A stretch of DNA of 64,000 bases from Desulfuromonadales bacterium (GCA_014860225.1 JACZKE010000062.1:1-64000); one strand, 5' to 3'; shown: positions 23,060 to 31,935, numbered from the stretch's first letter. Notes: generated from the letters alone by a model not told the origin. Numbers and translations are program-made.

Positions 23060-24496
23060 GTGGATTCCGTGGATACATCCCTTTTGGCACAGGAATTAGA
23101 GCCGTTGAACACGCAGATCGAGCAAATCCGGGGGAAACTCGGGGTGCTCCATGACGAACTGCGGGTTGTAGAGGCAGAGCTCGATACGTTTTCTTCCGAA
23201 AAACAGCAGTTCGACACGTTGCGCGATGTATGCGCTGCGCTCGATTTGCTGGATCGACTGGAAGCGAGTCAGCTTTTTTGGGACGGAGTGCCGGAGGTCA
23301 AGGATCCTCCGGGACATGTTACCCGGATATGGGCGCGTATCGCTGACTTTGAGGGAGAAATCCGGGAACTTCTGGAAAACCAGGCGTCCCTCAAGGCACA
23401 AATTGAACTGAGACTCGACGAATTGGACTACCTCTATGATGAGGTGCACGACGCCCATGCCCGTGAAGAACGGCGCAAGGAAGAGTTCGTGGTCGAGCGG
23501 GAGATTTCCCCTATACCTTTTCGGCCGATGCTCATGCCCTGGACAACGCAGGGAGAAAGCGAAAAACGCTTTCGCCGTACCCTGTTTGTTGCTTTACTCC
23601 TGAGTATCGGTTTCGGATATCTAATCCCCCTGGTGCATGTGCCGGTTCCGGACCGTTCGGCCGTGGTGGTAGAACTACCGGAACGTCTGGCCATGCTGAT
23701 CAGGAAGCAGCAGCCGAAACCTGAGCTTGTTCCGGAACGACCCCGGGAGGAGAAGGAAGTTGAGCCTGACCAAAAGAAACCGGAAAAACCGGAAAAAGTT
23801 CAGGAACGTCCGGTTAAGGAGCAGTCTAAACCGGCAGTTGCCGAACCGCAGGTTGCACGGAAAAAAGCGGAGAATACCGGCGTGCTTGCTTTCAAAAATA
23901 CCTTTGCCGACCTCCTCGAAGATACTCCCGTGCCAAGGCTAGGCAATGAGGCGCAGCTGAACAAGGACATTCAGCAGGCGGCCGGGCAGGCCAGGGCTCA
24001 ACGTTCCCTGGTGGCTATGCAGGCGCAGGGTGGTGCCAGCGGCGGTATTGCCAATGCCGGAGTCAGCCGGAATATCGGCAGCGGTGGTGGCAGTGGCGGC
24101 GGCAGCGGGGGACAACTCGGCGGGGTGGGCTTTGCGCGGGTAGAGAGTTCCGTGGCCGGACTGGCAGAAGAATCGAGACCCTTGAGTGGCGGTCCTGGCC
24201 CTGCCCGCACCGATGAAGAAATACAGATCGTTTTCGACCGGTACAAGGCGGCGCTCTATCGAATTTACAATACCGAATTGCGCAAGAACCCGACACTTCG
24301 CGGGAAGATCCTGATGCGCATTACGATCGAACCGGGCGGTGAAGTCTCTGCATGTTCTGTTGAGTCCACCGACTTGGCCTCGTCTGAACTGGTCGTTCAG
24401 ATTGTCGACCGCGTCAAGAGGTTCAATTTCGGTCCGAAAGATGACGTGCCGAAGACGACCATCCTCTATCCGATCGACTTTCTGCCTGCCGGATAG
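23060..24496 (+). CDS. TonB-like protein with AgmX/PglI C-terminal domain and cytoplasmic coiled coil
   Basis: About 478 residues. The N-terminal 170 are soluble and strongly helical (IEQIRGKLGVLHDELRVVEA; LDELDYLYDEVHDAHAREER). A single transmembrane helix follows (TLFVALLLSIGFGYLIPLV, about 173-192), then a Pro/Glu/Lys-rich spacer typical of TonB. A Gly/Ser-rich linker (GSGGGSGGGSGGQ) leads to a C-terminal domain (IQIVFDRYKAALYRIYNTEL to PIDFLPAG) matching the AgmX/PglI family of TonB-like domains. It should transmit motor energy across the periplasm. Myxococcus GltG/GltJ have different cytoplasmic modules, so the coiled-coil head is distinctive. The start may be GTG 23069, which has GGGTGG upstream, rather than GTG 23060. 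It is the last certain gene of the riboswitch operon. Confidence 0.85.
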   Translation: MDSVDTSLLAQELEPLNTQIEQIRGKLGVLHDELRVVEAELDTFSSEKQQFDTLRDVCAALDLLDRLEASQLFWDGVPEVKDPPGHVTRIWARIADFEGEIRELLENQASLKAQIELRLDELDYLYDEVHDAHAREERRKEEFVVEREISPIPFRPMLMPWTTQGESEKRFRRTLFVALLLSIGFGYLIPLVHVPVPDRSAVVVELPERLAMLIRKQQPKPELVPERPREEKEVEPDQKKPEKPEKVQERPVKEQSKPAVAEPQVARKKAENTGVLAFKNTFADLLEDTPVPRLGNEAQLNKDIQQAAGQARAQRSLVAMQAQGGASGGIANAGVSRNIGSGGGSGGGSGGQLGGVGFARVESSVAGLAEESRPLSGGPGPARTDEEIQIVFDRYKAALYRIYNTELRKNPTLRGKILMRITIEPGGEVSACSVESTDLASSELVVQIVDRVKRFNFGPKDDVPKTTILYPIDFLPAG

Positions 24497-24500
24497 AAAG

Positions 24501-24716
24501 GTGACCGGTCTTGCCCATAAGAGAGGACACTTCAGCGGCGACGGGTCAGATTGTGGCAACTTTAATGACAACAGAGGGAATATAAATCAAAAGGTTTGGG
24601 TCATACCGGACGAGGATTGGGGAAAGCCAACGTTTAAAGGTCGGGCTATGGATGCCCGGCCAGGTGAGTCCCTCCCTGAATTGATCAGAGCGGCGGAGCG
24701 TCCCTTGCTCGATTAG
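24501..24716 (+). CDS. Possible small ORF at the end of the operon
   Basis: A 71-codon frame starts at GTG 24501, four bases after the preceding stop and behind GATAGAAAG. Its second half (WVIPDEDWGKPTFKGRAMDA and following) reads like real protein, but there is no known domain and the start codon is weak. It could be a genuine tail gene or chance. The rest of 24717-24907 holds only the hairpin described separately. Confidence 0.25.
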   Translation: MTGLAHKRGHFSGDGSDCGNFNDNRGNINQKVWVIPDEDWGKPTFKGRAMDARPGESLPELIRAAERPLLD

Positions 24717-24725
24717 ACAAAAAAA

Positions 24726-24787
24726 GCCCGGCATTGTCGTTCCGCTTGTCGATTTCATCTGGGGGAACGGGCAAATATATGCCCGGG
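24726..24787. terminator. Composite hairpin, possible terminator
   Basis: The outer arms GCCCGGCAT and ATGCCCGGG and the inner arms CGTTCC and GGAACG nest around a loop. Seven A precede it, so on the minus strand the stem is followed by seven T. It may end transcription from either side of the long operon. Confidence 0.4.
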
Positions 24788-24907
24788 ATTACGCTCCAGG
24801 AGCGAAATTCAAATACGCACTCGTGTTTCAATCACACCGGTTGACCATCGACTGTAAAAACTGTAATCTCGCAAGTTGGTTCGATGATTGTGTGTCTGAG
24901 GGTATCG

Positions 24908-25144
24908 ATGAGAGCAAATCGCAACAAAACCAAACAATTGCCAGGCAAGAAACATCAAGACAGTGTCTTCAAAGAAGCCTGGGAGAACATGAATAGCGAC
25001 ATGGCCAAGGTCATGCCCGGTTTCCTGTCGAAACGCTTGCAGAGCCGCAAAGGCAAGATATGGGTCATGGTGGCAATCACCTTTGTCGAACTGGTAGTGT
25101 TTGCTGTTATCGGCAAGTTTGTTTATGACTGGTTTGTGAAGTAA
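24908..25144 (+). CDS. Small single-span membrane protein, unknown
   Basis: The 78-residue product is basic at the N-terminus (MRANRNKTKQLPGKKHQ), has a helical middle and one C-terminal transmembrane helix (KIWVMVAITFVELVVFAVIG). GAGGG lies five to six bases before ATG 24908, which is preferred over an in-frame ATG eight codons earlier. No family is recognised. The topology suggests most of the chain is cytoplasmic. Confidence 0.55.
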   Translation: MRANRNKTKQLPGKKHQDSVFKEAWENMNSDMAKVMPGFLSKRLQSRKGKIWVMVAITFVELVVFAVIGKFVYDWFVK

Positions 25145-25281
25145 TGAGTAACATGACGGGAAGTATGATTAAAAAACAGTTATTCAATAGGTCGTTAGTT
25201 GCTTGTTGTTAAAGTGATTTATGGATTTAGATCAGATTGCTGGTTTGAGCTTTACTACATACCTGCCTTTAAGGAGCCTCT

Positions 25282-25527
25282 ATGAAAAACGACCAAGTCG
25301 GCATGCCGATTGACATCACCCTCGAGCCCGGCACCTACTATCGCTGTACCTGCGGCAAATCACAGAACCTGCCTTTCTGCGATGAATCTCATAGCGGCAG
25401 CGGCAGTTCGCCGATTGAATTCAAGGTCAAGCGCCGGCAGAAGGTGTTTATCTGCGCCTGTGGTCTGACCGGGGATCAGCCTTATTGTGATGGCAGTTGT
25501 GGAGTATCGCTGGCAGGTCGGGAATAG
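25282..25527 (+). CDS. Two-motif CDGSH-type iron-sulfur protein
   Basis: The 81-residue protein has two CDGSH-like metal sites. The first, CTCGKSQNLPFCDESH, keeps the three-Cys one-His pattern with Glu in place of the usual Gly. The second, CACGLTGDQPYCDGSC, has Cys where the ligand His should be, so it would offer four Cys. CDGSH proteins bind [2Fe-2S] clusters and move electrons or clusters; bacterial two-site forms are small and soluble. AAGGAG precedes the ATG. The gene stands alone between small intergenic gaps. The all-Cys second site would be expected to lower redox potential and acid lability relative to normal CDGSH clusters. Confidence 0.85.
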   Translation: MKNDQVGMPIDITLEPGTYYRCTCGKSQNLPFCDESHSGSGSSPIEFKVKRRQKVFICACGLTGDQPYCDGSCGVSLAGRE

Positions 25528-25691
25528 AATACCAGCCTCATATATTCATGGCGATAGCGGACATCCAGCTAGTCCGCTGACGCCTTAGTAACTACGGTCT
25601 CCAATACCCCCCCTGCACTCGCACACCTTGCAAAACCTGCTAAACTTCAGAGTAAAATCAATCATCCGAACAACAAAGAATGGAGGAAGCG

Positions 25692-26429
25692 ATGAGATCG
25701 ATTTTAACGCTGCTGTTCCTGTTCGTTTTCGAGTGCAGTGCCTATGCTGCAGGCGCAGTTGTTGACTACCAGGTCAATGGCGAACCCTATGAAGGGTATT
25801 ACGTCAGTCCGGCACCGGATGCTTCGCTGGTGCTGTTGATTCACGATTGGGACGGCCTGACTGATTACGAAGTCAAACGTGCCGAAATGCTCGCCGAACT
25901 AGGCTATGCAGTCTTTGCTGCCGACCTGTTTGGCAAAGGCGTGCGGCCCACCGAAATAAAGGACAAGCGTCAGCATACCGGTGAACTCTACAAGGACCGT
26001 GCGAAAATGCGCGCTTTAATCCAGGGTGCACTTGATACGGCGAAAGCCCAGGGGGGCAATGTCGACAAAGCTGTCGTCATGGGCTACTGTTTCGGCGGTG
26101 CGGCGGTTCTCGAATACGCCCGATCAGGTGCTGACATGAAAGGCTTTGTGACCTTCCACGGTGGTCTGAGTACCCCGGAAGGACAGGATTACAGCACCGC
26201 CAAAGGGAAGTTCCTGGTCCTGCACGGCACAGCTGACAGCAGCATTACTATGGCAGACTTCGCCGGTCTGGCAAATGAACTCGAGCAGGATGGCGTTGCC
26301 CACGAGATGATCACCTACGGTGGCGCACCACACGCCTTCACCGTGTTTGGCCAGGACAGTTACCGCGAGGATGCCGATCGCAAATCGTGGCAGCGGTTTG
26401 TCGATTATCTGGCCGATACGCTTCGATGA
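25692..26429 (+). CDS. Dienelactone hydrolase-family protein, exported
   Basis: The 245-residue alpha/beta hydrolase has a signal peptide (LTLLFLFVFECSAYAA). The catalytic triad of the dienelactone hydrolase family is visible: Cys nucleophile in MGYCFGGAA, Asp in HGTADSSI and His in GAPHAFTVFG. GGAGG at 25682 fits ATG 25692 rather than the ATG at 25680. Substrate is unknown; the family acts on lactones and ester bonds, and an exported form would work in the periplasm. The stop overlaps the next gene's start (ATGA), so it is cotranscribed with the acyl-CoA dehydrogenase-like gene. Confidence 0.85.
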   Translation: MRSILTLLFLFVFECSAYAAGAVVDYQVNGEPYEGYYVSPAPDASLVLLIHDWDGLTDYEVKRAEMLAELGYAVFAADLFGKGVRPTEIKDKRQHTGELYKDRAKMRALIQGALDTAKAQGGNVDKAVVMGYCFGGAAVLEYARSGADMKGFVTFHGGLSTPEGQDYSTAKGKFLVLHGTADSSITMADFAGLANELEQDGVAHEMITYGGAPHAFTVFGQDSYREDADRKSWQRFVDYLADTLR

Positions 26430-28003
26430 ACTTCAGTCACGAATCAATGAACTCTCTGGACGCGCAACACTCACCAACACGACCGGAAGAGGTCGACAGC
26501 TCAACGCCTTTTCCGGTCTTTCTGCAGGTCTTCAAGGCAAGCCTGGAAAATGTCTTCCGCGTTCGGGAAGACCTCGACCAGCTCAGTGTCAACCGCGGTC
26601 TGCCGCCGTATGTGCTGCGGGATATCATGGCCAGTAGCCCGTTCTCGACTTTTATCCCGGTTGCATATGGCGGTCGGGGAGGGCATCTGGACGAAGGCGT
26701 TGCTCTGGTTGAAGCCGCCTCTTACGAATCATTGGCCCTGGCTCTGGTCTTCGGCATCAATTGGGCGCTTTTTATCCAGCCGGTCACTAAATATGGCAAG
26801 GAACCTGCCCGGGAGACGGTTTTAAAGGATTTCGTGCAAAACCGCAAGATGGGTGGCCTGATGATCACCGAGCCGGATTACGGCAGTGACGCGCTGCATA
26901 TGCAGAGCTCCTGGGTTGAGCAGGACGGCCTCTGCCATCTCCACGGAACCAAGCACTGGGCAGGCTTGACTGGCTGGGCCGATTACTGGTTGCTCACGGC
27001 GCGTCAACAGACCCCGGCTAAAGGGCTTGCACGTGACATTGACTTTTTTATCTGCGACGCCAACGCGCCTGGCCAGCAGCTTGACGTCGAGGAGACGTTT
27101 CCTAACCTCGGTCTTTACATGATCCCCTATGGTCGCAGCCGCATCGATGTCGCCGTGCCCACGACGCATCGACTGGCACCGCACACGACCGGCATCAAGA
27201 TGATGCTCGATATTCTGCATCGCAGTCGCATGCAATTCCCGGCGATGGCGATGGGTTTTTTGACGCGTATTCTCGATGAAGCGACCAGCCATTGCCGTAA
27301 CCGTCTGGTGGGTGGCAAAAACCTGCTCAGCTACGATCAGGTACAGGCACGCCTGGCTACGATCCAGTCGGCGTTCACCATCTGCTCAGCAATGTGTGTC
27401 AACACCTGTGAGCGCGCCGGCCTCGACAATAATCTGGCCATGCACGGTCTTGAGGCCAACGCCATCAAAACATGCATCACCGATCTTATGCAGGAGGCCT
27501 CCCAGTCACTGCTGCAACTGGTCGGCGCGAAGGGATATCGGCTCGATCATTTCGCCGGTCGGGCCATCGTCGACAGCCGCCCGTTCCAGATTTTTGAAGG
27601 CTCAAACGATATCCTTTACGCACAGATCGCCGAATCGCTGCTCAAACAGATGAAGGTGGCTCGCGAGAAGAACCTGTTCCGGTATTTAAACAGCTTCGAC
27701 CTGACACACCGCGCCAGCGGCATGCTTGAAAAAATGCTGGATTTCGAGCTTAATCCATCGCCGACACAACGCAAACTGGTGGAGTTGGGTCAGGTGGTCA
27801 GCCGTATCGTGGCCATGAATCTGGTTATGAAGCTTGGCGAGAGGGGGTTCAGCAGGGAATTAATCAATAACAGTCTGGCAAATCTGCAGCAGGAGATCGC
27901 AAAGTTTTTAACGACCTGGACTTTCGACAATCGTACCGAATTGATTGAAGCAGATCAGGGACACCCTTCGTGGCGGGATTATTGTGGCCAGGAATTGACT
28001 TGA
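26426..28003 (+). CDS. Acyl-CoA dehydrogenase-family flavoprotein
   Basis: About 525 residues. The FAD/substrate motif appears as GLMITEPDYGSDALHMQS, and the C-terminal helical domain contains FQIFEGSNDILYAQIAES, the block that carries the catalytic Glu in classic acyl-CoA dehydrogenases. Middle- and C-terminal regions match the family in length, with roughly 120 extra residues compared with a 390-residue short-chain enzyme. Substrate and electron acceptor cannot be told. The start at ATG 26426 overlaps the dienelactone hydrolase stop; it has no strong ribosome binding site of its own, consistent with coupling. Confidence 0.85.
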   Translation: MNFSHESMNSLDAQHSPTRPEEVDSSTPFPVFLQVFKASLENVFRVREDLDQLSVNRGLPPYVLRDIMASSPFSTFIPVAYGGRGGHLDEGVALVEAASYESLALALVFGINWALFIQPVTKYGKEPARETVLKDFVQNRKMGGLMITEPDYGSDALHMQSSWVEQDGLCHLHGTKHWAGLTGWADYWLLTARQQTPAKGLARDIDFFICDANAPGQQLDVEETFPNLGLYMIPYGRSRIDVAVPTTHRLAPHTTGIKMMLDILHRSRMQFPAMAMGFLTRILDEATSHCRNRLVGGKNLLSYDQVQARLATIQSAFTICSAMCVNTCERAGLDNNLAMHGLEANAIKTCITDLMQEASQSLLQLVGAKGYRLDHFAGRAIVDSRPFQIFEGSNDILYAQIAESLLKQMKVAREKNLFRYLNSFDLTHRASGMLEKMLDFELNPSPTQRKLVELGQVVSRIVAMNLVMKLGERGFSRELINNSLANLQQEIAKFLTTWTFDNRTELIEADQGHPSWRDYCGQELT

Positions 28004-28230
28004 GATGAATTTGAGTCGAAAACAGTGACGTCTCTGTAACAATGTAAATCAGTAGGTGAGATATCAGGATCAAGCCATATCAGTGTTGGCAAGCCATATC
28101 GGTTGACAGACGGAGCTGAAAGATTTAGTTTTATGTTCATACTGTTATTGGATTGGCTTATTTGGGCCTGGTCGTCTTTGAAAAGGAGGGAGTCACATCG
28201 TTGTGTGTAGTGCGCTTTGTTGTTTTTGAG

Positions 28231-28306
28231 GGAAGGCATGCTGAAAGCAGGAAAAAGCTCTTGACTATTGAAACCTTCCGGTGCGTTGCGATCGGGCGGT
28301 TTTTTT
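28231..28306 (+). promoter_or_regulatory. Leader with intrinsic terminator, possible attenuator
   Basis: The terminator (28271-28306: AAACC..CCG paired with CGG.CGGTTT, then T7) lies just upstream of the HEAT/HD-GYP operon. GGAAGG at 28231 can pair with CCTTCC at 28274-28279, which would break the terminator stem, so a switching leader is possible. The remaining part of gap 28004-28347 shows only a short direct repeat (AAGCCATATC twice, near 28072 and 28091) and no gene. Confidence 0.45.
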
Positions 28307-28347
28307 CATTCAGGGACAGGTCTGGCCCTTTTTGAAATAAGGCAGTC

Positions 28348-30564
28348 GTGAAAGTGAATCCCTCAAAATCCGGTCTGGATCTCGACACCAAGGTGATGTC
28401 AGATTTCATCTATTCGCTTAATATCGCCCGACGTCAAATCCAGTCATATCCACCGGGTCATCCAATCATTACGGCAGCAGCCGACAAACTGCTGGGTCTG
28501 TTGCCAAAACTGCTTGAATTCCGTTCCGAGATCACCATCGGCATCGCCCGCGACACATTGCTGGTCGGCGGCAAGATGCTCGACAATACGAACCCTATCT
28601 ATCGCGACTTTGCTACCAACCTGTTCAGTGCAAAGGTCGCTTCGTTAACGATAAACCATCATCTGAACGCTCCTGAGATCTGCAAGTTTTTTCAGATTCT
28701 ATGCTACAAGGCTGAAACACTTGCTGAGCGTGGCGGTCTGCACCATGTTCTGGCTCTCGCCGACATCAAGGGAATCCGAGCTCAGGGTGTTGATTTCGGT
28801 GCGTTCCATGCCACCGAAGTCGATAAGGTCCATGCCCCGAAATCGAAATTGATTGAAGATGAGACCACTGTTCTCTGGAAGTCTTTCGTCAATGGCCTGG
28901 TTGCCGGCACACTCGACCCTCACGGTGAAAAACTGGCACCTGAGGTGCTGCTCGATCCGGAATTGCTCGCCGAAATAATGAACAGCGACGAGGGGCTTGA
29001 AGGTAAAAATCTGGTTCGAAATTATGAAGAGGCGATCACATCATTCCTCAAGAAAACGGATCGCGACCAGTTGCAGAGCCAGGTCTGTCAGAAGACGCTG
29101 GGACGACTCGGCGACCTGGTAGGCAGCCTCAAGCCGGAGCTGCGCCGTCGTTTCCTCAACAGCACCCTGAATTCCTTTGCCGACCGCCAGGATTTAGCCG
29201 CCAAAGTTCTTGGTCACTTGCCTCAGGCCCAGATCCTTGAAGCTATGGAGCAGGTCGATGCTGATCGACTCGAAGTTCCGCAAGCCCTCATGGACGTGCT
29301 TGGCAAAATGGCCCAACATAAGGGCAGCGAAACAGGTGGCAGTCGCGTCGCTGGCAAAAAAGAACGTTCTTCCGTTGAAACGGCTGGTCTGCTAGGCCAA
29401 TTGTTCAGTGCTGACCACGCTGATGAGTTTGTTCCCGAAGACTACCAGGATTCACTGGCCATTCTGGCAGCGGCTGAGACACTCCCCGGACTGGACCGCA
29501 ATCAAGTCAAGCAGCTGGTCGATACTCTGAATGGCGATATGGTCGAGCAGCATTTTTGCAACGTGATGATTAATCTTCTCGATCGCGGTACCGACGCGAT
29601 CACGACCAAAGCAATCAGCCGCAACATGAAAGAGCTTATCTTTTATTTCCTGGAAACCGGTGAATTCGTCTCACTCACCAGTGTGTATGACCATCTGGCG
29701 CTTTATGCCAGCCATGACGACGCCACACACCACACACCGGATGGGTCGGCCCTGCAGATCTATGCATCGGAGGAGTTCGTTGAGCATGTTCTGGATGGTC
29801 TCAACACCTGGGGGAAGCCGAAGTACCCAGCAATCAAGGGATTGATAAAAAGGGTTGGCGCTCCCTTTGCGGAGCCATTGCTGCAAAAACTTGCGGACGA
29901 GCCAAGCATGTCAAAACGGCGGCTGCTTATAGAGTGCCTGCTGGCGATCGGTGTTGCCGCCCGTGAACCTGCCATCGGCCATCTTCATGACCGGCGCTGG
30001 TACTTCGTCCGAAACCTGGTAGTCCTGCTGCGAACGTTGAATGATCCCACAGTCCTGCAACCATTAGGGCATCTGGTCGGCCATGCGAATTCCAAAGTAC
30101 AGTTTGAAGTCATGCGCACGTTCCTTCATTTCAACGATCCGCGTGCCGATCGTTACCTGCTCAGGGAAATCGACAGCAGCGATCCCGAAATCTTGCTTAA
30201 TATCGTTCGTCTGACGGCTAACAGTCGCGACCCGGACGTCGCACGTAAACTCTCGGAAGTTTTGAACCGCAAGCTGCTCAAGGAGATCGACGAAAATATC
30301 AAAAGTGCCGTGATCAAGTCGCTCGCCGAGATGGCGTTGCCCGAGGCACTGCCCGGTCTGGGACGGTTCCTGAATAGCCGCAGCCTGTTCCAGAGCAAAC
30401 AGGGTAACAGCCTTAAAGTCGAAGCGGTCCGGACGTTAAGTCGATACAGCGACCCGGCAGCAGCCACCCTCGCTGAAGAGGTCTACCGAAAATATTCAGG
30501 TGAACTGGCTCAGGTCGCCGGTCAGGTTTGTCTGCAATTAAAGGAAAAGCTGCAATGGACCTGA
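28348..30564 (+). CDS. HEAT-repeat protein with N-terminal domain shared with the adjacent HD-GYP protein
   Basis: The 738-residue soluble protein has an N-terminal domain (YSLNIARRQIQSYPPGHPII, then GIARDTLLVGGKMLD, then SLTINHHLNAPEICKFFQIL) and a long helical middle. At about residues 520-738 there are HEAT-type repeats (LQPLGHLVGHANSKVQFEVM; LPGLGRFLNSRSLFQSKQGN). HEAT solenoids bind protein partners. The same N-terminal pattern occurs in the HD-GYP protein encoded next, whose start overlaps this stop, so they are likely a functional pair. GTG 28348 is the start; no strong ribosome binding site is seen. A scaffold or regulator of the phosphodiesterase is the simplest inference. Confidence 0.8.
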   Translation: MKVNPSKSGLDLDTKVMSDFIYSLNIARRQIQSYPPGHPIITAAADKLLGLLPKLLEFRSEITIGIARDTLLVGGKMLDNTNPIYRDFATNLFSAKVASLTINHHLNAPEICKFFQILCYKAETLAERGGLHHVLALADIKGIRAQGVDFGAFHATEVDKVHAPKSKLIEDETTVLWKSFVNGLVAGTLDPHGEKLAPEVLLDPELLAEIMNSDEGLEGKNLVRNYEEAITSFLKKTDRDQLQSQVCQKTLGRLGDLVGSLKPELRRRFLNSTLNSFADRQDLAAKVLGHLPQAQILEAMEQVDADRLEVPQALMDVLGKMAQHKGSETGGSRVAGKKERSSVETAGLLGQLFSADHADEFVPEDYQDSLAILAAAETLPGLDRNQVKQLVDTLNGDMVEQHFCNVMINLLDRGTDAITTKAISRNMKELIFYFLETGEFVSLTSVYDHLALYASHDDATHHTPDGSALQIYASEEFVEHVLDGLNTWGKPKYPAIKGLIKRVGAPFAEPLLQKLADEPSMSKRRLLIECLLAIGVAAREPAIGHLHDRRWYFVRNLVVLLRTLNDPTVLQPLGHLVGHANSKVQFEVMRTFLHFNDPRADRYLLREIDSSDPEILLNIVRLTANSRDPDVARKLSEVLNRKLLKEIDENIKSAVIKSLAEMALPEALPGLGRFLNSRSLFQSKQGNSLKVEAVRTLSRYSDPAAATLAEEVYRKYSGELAQVAGQVCLQLKEKLQWT

Positions 30565-31808
30565 ATCGTTTGGGGTCTGTCGATCACTGCCTGCGGCATC
30601 TGACCACCGCAGTTTCTACTGCAAAGCTCTATTCAGTGGAACATACTCAAGTCAGAAAGCTTTGCAGAATGGCACATACTTCTCTGCTGGAAGCAATGTA
30701 CGGCGAGGGTGGAATGTCCTTGCTGCGGGTCGATGAGCAGTTGGCCATTGATGAACATCCCCTCGACAGGTCAATGTATATCCAACGCTTTGCTCGTCTG
30801 CTCAAAATGAATGGCATCGGCCATATCAAATTCCTGCACAGTGTCAGCGCTGAAGAGTTGCACGGTCTGGTCGCCAGCCTGTCCAGTTCGGAAAAAGTCA
30901 CCTGCAGCAGTGAGAATATGCGACTCGGCCAGGTCGAAGTGCGACATCGCTCGAACCTTGGCAATGCGCGAGCGGGTCATTCGGCAGGTTCTGCCGAGAC
31001 AGGCAGAGATTCCCAAGCTAAAGTTCATAGTGAGGAGGGCGGCGATGAGGATTCTGACCTGATCAGGGTGGCCGTAGACAGCAATATCCTGATTGAATCT
31101 GCAAAGATTATCGAGAATGTCAGCAGTGAGGAGTTGGCCCGCGTCATGGAGATTTATGAGGCGGTGAAAAACAATCGCCGACTTCGGGTCGTCGGCCTCT
31201 CGGAAATTGTTGCAGGTTTCATCAACGTGTTTGCCGATTATGCCGACCCGCTGCTAACCCTGGTGCCGTTGCGCAACATGGACGAGTACACCTTTACGCA
31301 TTCACTCAACGTCTGCCTCCTTAATCTTGCCCAGGCTACTGCTCTCGGCATCGAGGGACAGTTGCTGCATGATATCGGCCTTTCCGCCATGCTTCATGAT
31401 GTCGGCAAGCTGTTTATTCCTGAGGAGGTTCTCAATAAACCGGGGGGTCTCGATAAATCCGAATGGATGTTGATGCAGGAACACCCGATCCGCGGCGCCG
31501 AGTATTTGCTCGACAATCCAGGCGTGCCGCGCATGGCGGTGGTCAATGCTTACGAACATCACTTGCGTTTCGACCTGCAGGGCTATCCTCAAATAAAAAA
31601 CGAATGGCATCAGAATCTCTGCAGCCAGATCACCAGTGTCTCGGATATCTACGATTCCCTGCGAACCAAGCGGCCCTATCGCGATCCCGTCGAGCTAAAA
31701 ATCGTGCTGACAACTATTGAGCAGCTGAAAGGAACACAGTTGCATCCGCTGCTGGTCGAGAACTTTCTGCGTCTGATGAAAAAAGCCACTCCGCCTGTCG
31801 ACAAATGA
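30555..31808 (+). CDS. HD-GYP domain cyclic-di-GMP phosphodiesterase
   Basis: The 417-residue protein has an N-terminal domain like that of the preceding HEAT protein (AKLYSVEHTQVRKLCRMAHT; LLRVDEQLAIDEHPLD). A linker precedes a C-terminal HD-GYP domain: HSLNVCLLNLAQA, then LSAMLHDVGKLFIPEEVL (HD metal site, about residue 280), AVVNAYEHHLRFDLQGYP (GYP signature, about 342) and ITSVSDIYDSLRTKRPYRD. HD-GYP enzymes degrade c-di-GMP to pGpG/GMP in the cytoplasm. The catalytic residues look intact. It could set the c-di-GMP level read by the riboswitch at 3708, but no direct link is shown. ATG 30555 overlaps the upstream stop. Confidence 0.9.
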   Translation: MDLNRLGSVDHCLRHLTTAVSTAKLYSVEHTQVRKLCRMAHTSLLEAMYGEGGMSLLRVDEQLAIDEHPLDRSMYIQRFARLLKMNGIGHIKFLHSVSAEELHGLVASLSSSEKVTCSSENMRLGQVEVRHRSNLGNARAGHSAGSAETGRDSQAKVHSEEGGDEDSDLIRVAVDSNILIESAKIIENVSSEELARVMEIYEAVKNNRRLRVVGLSEIVAGFINVFADYADPLLTLVPLRNMDEYTFTHSLNVCLLNLAQATALGIEGQLLHDIGLSAMLHDVGKLFIPEEVLNKPGGLDKSEWMLMQEHPIRGAEYLLDNPGVPRMAVVNAYEHHLRFDLQGYPQIKNEWHQNLCSQITSVSDIYDSLRTKRPYRDPVELKIVLTTIEQLKGTQLHPLLVENFLRLMKKATPPVDK

Positions 31809-31935
31809 AGAGTGATGAGGTTACGAATATCTCAACAAATCAACGCAAGAAATTACTCCGAAGCCGTTAATTACTGACAACCTAATGTCAGGGCCAATAC
31901 AATCCCCCTCTTGGATGACTACTCCGCCTGAAAAG

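Noticed and set aside
28004-28347. Second c-di-GMP riboswitch before the HEAT/HD-GYP genes
   Set aside because: No GACGCAAAGCC core or GEMM-II features; only a terminator and a possible competing stem were found.
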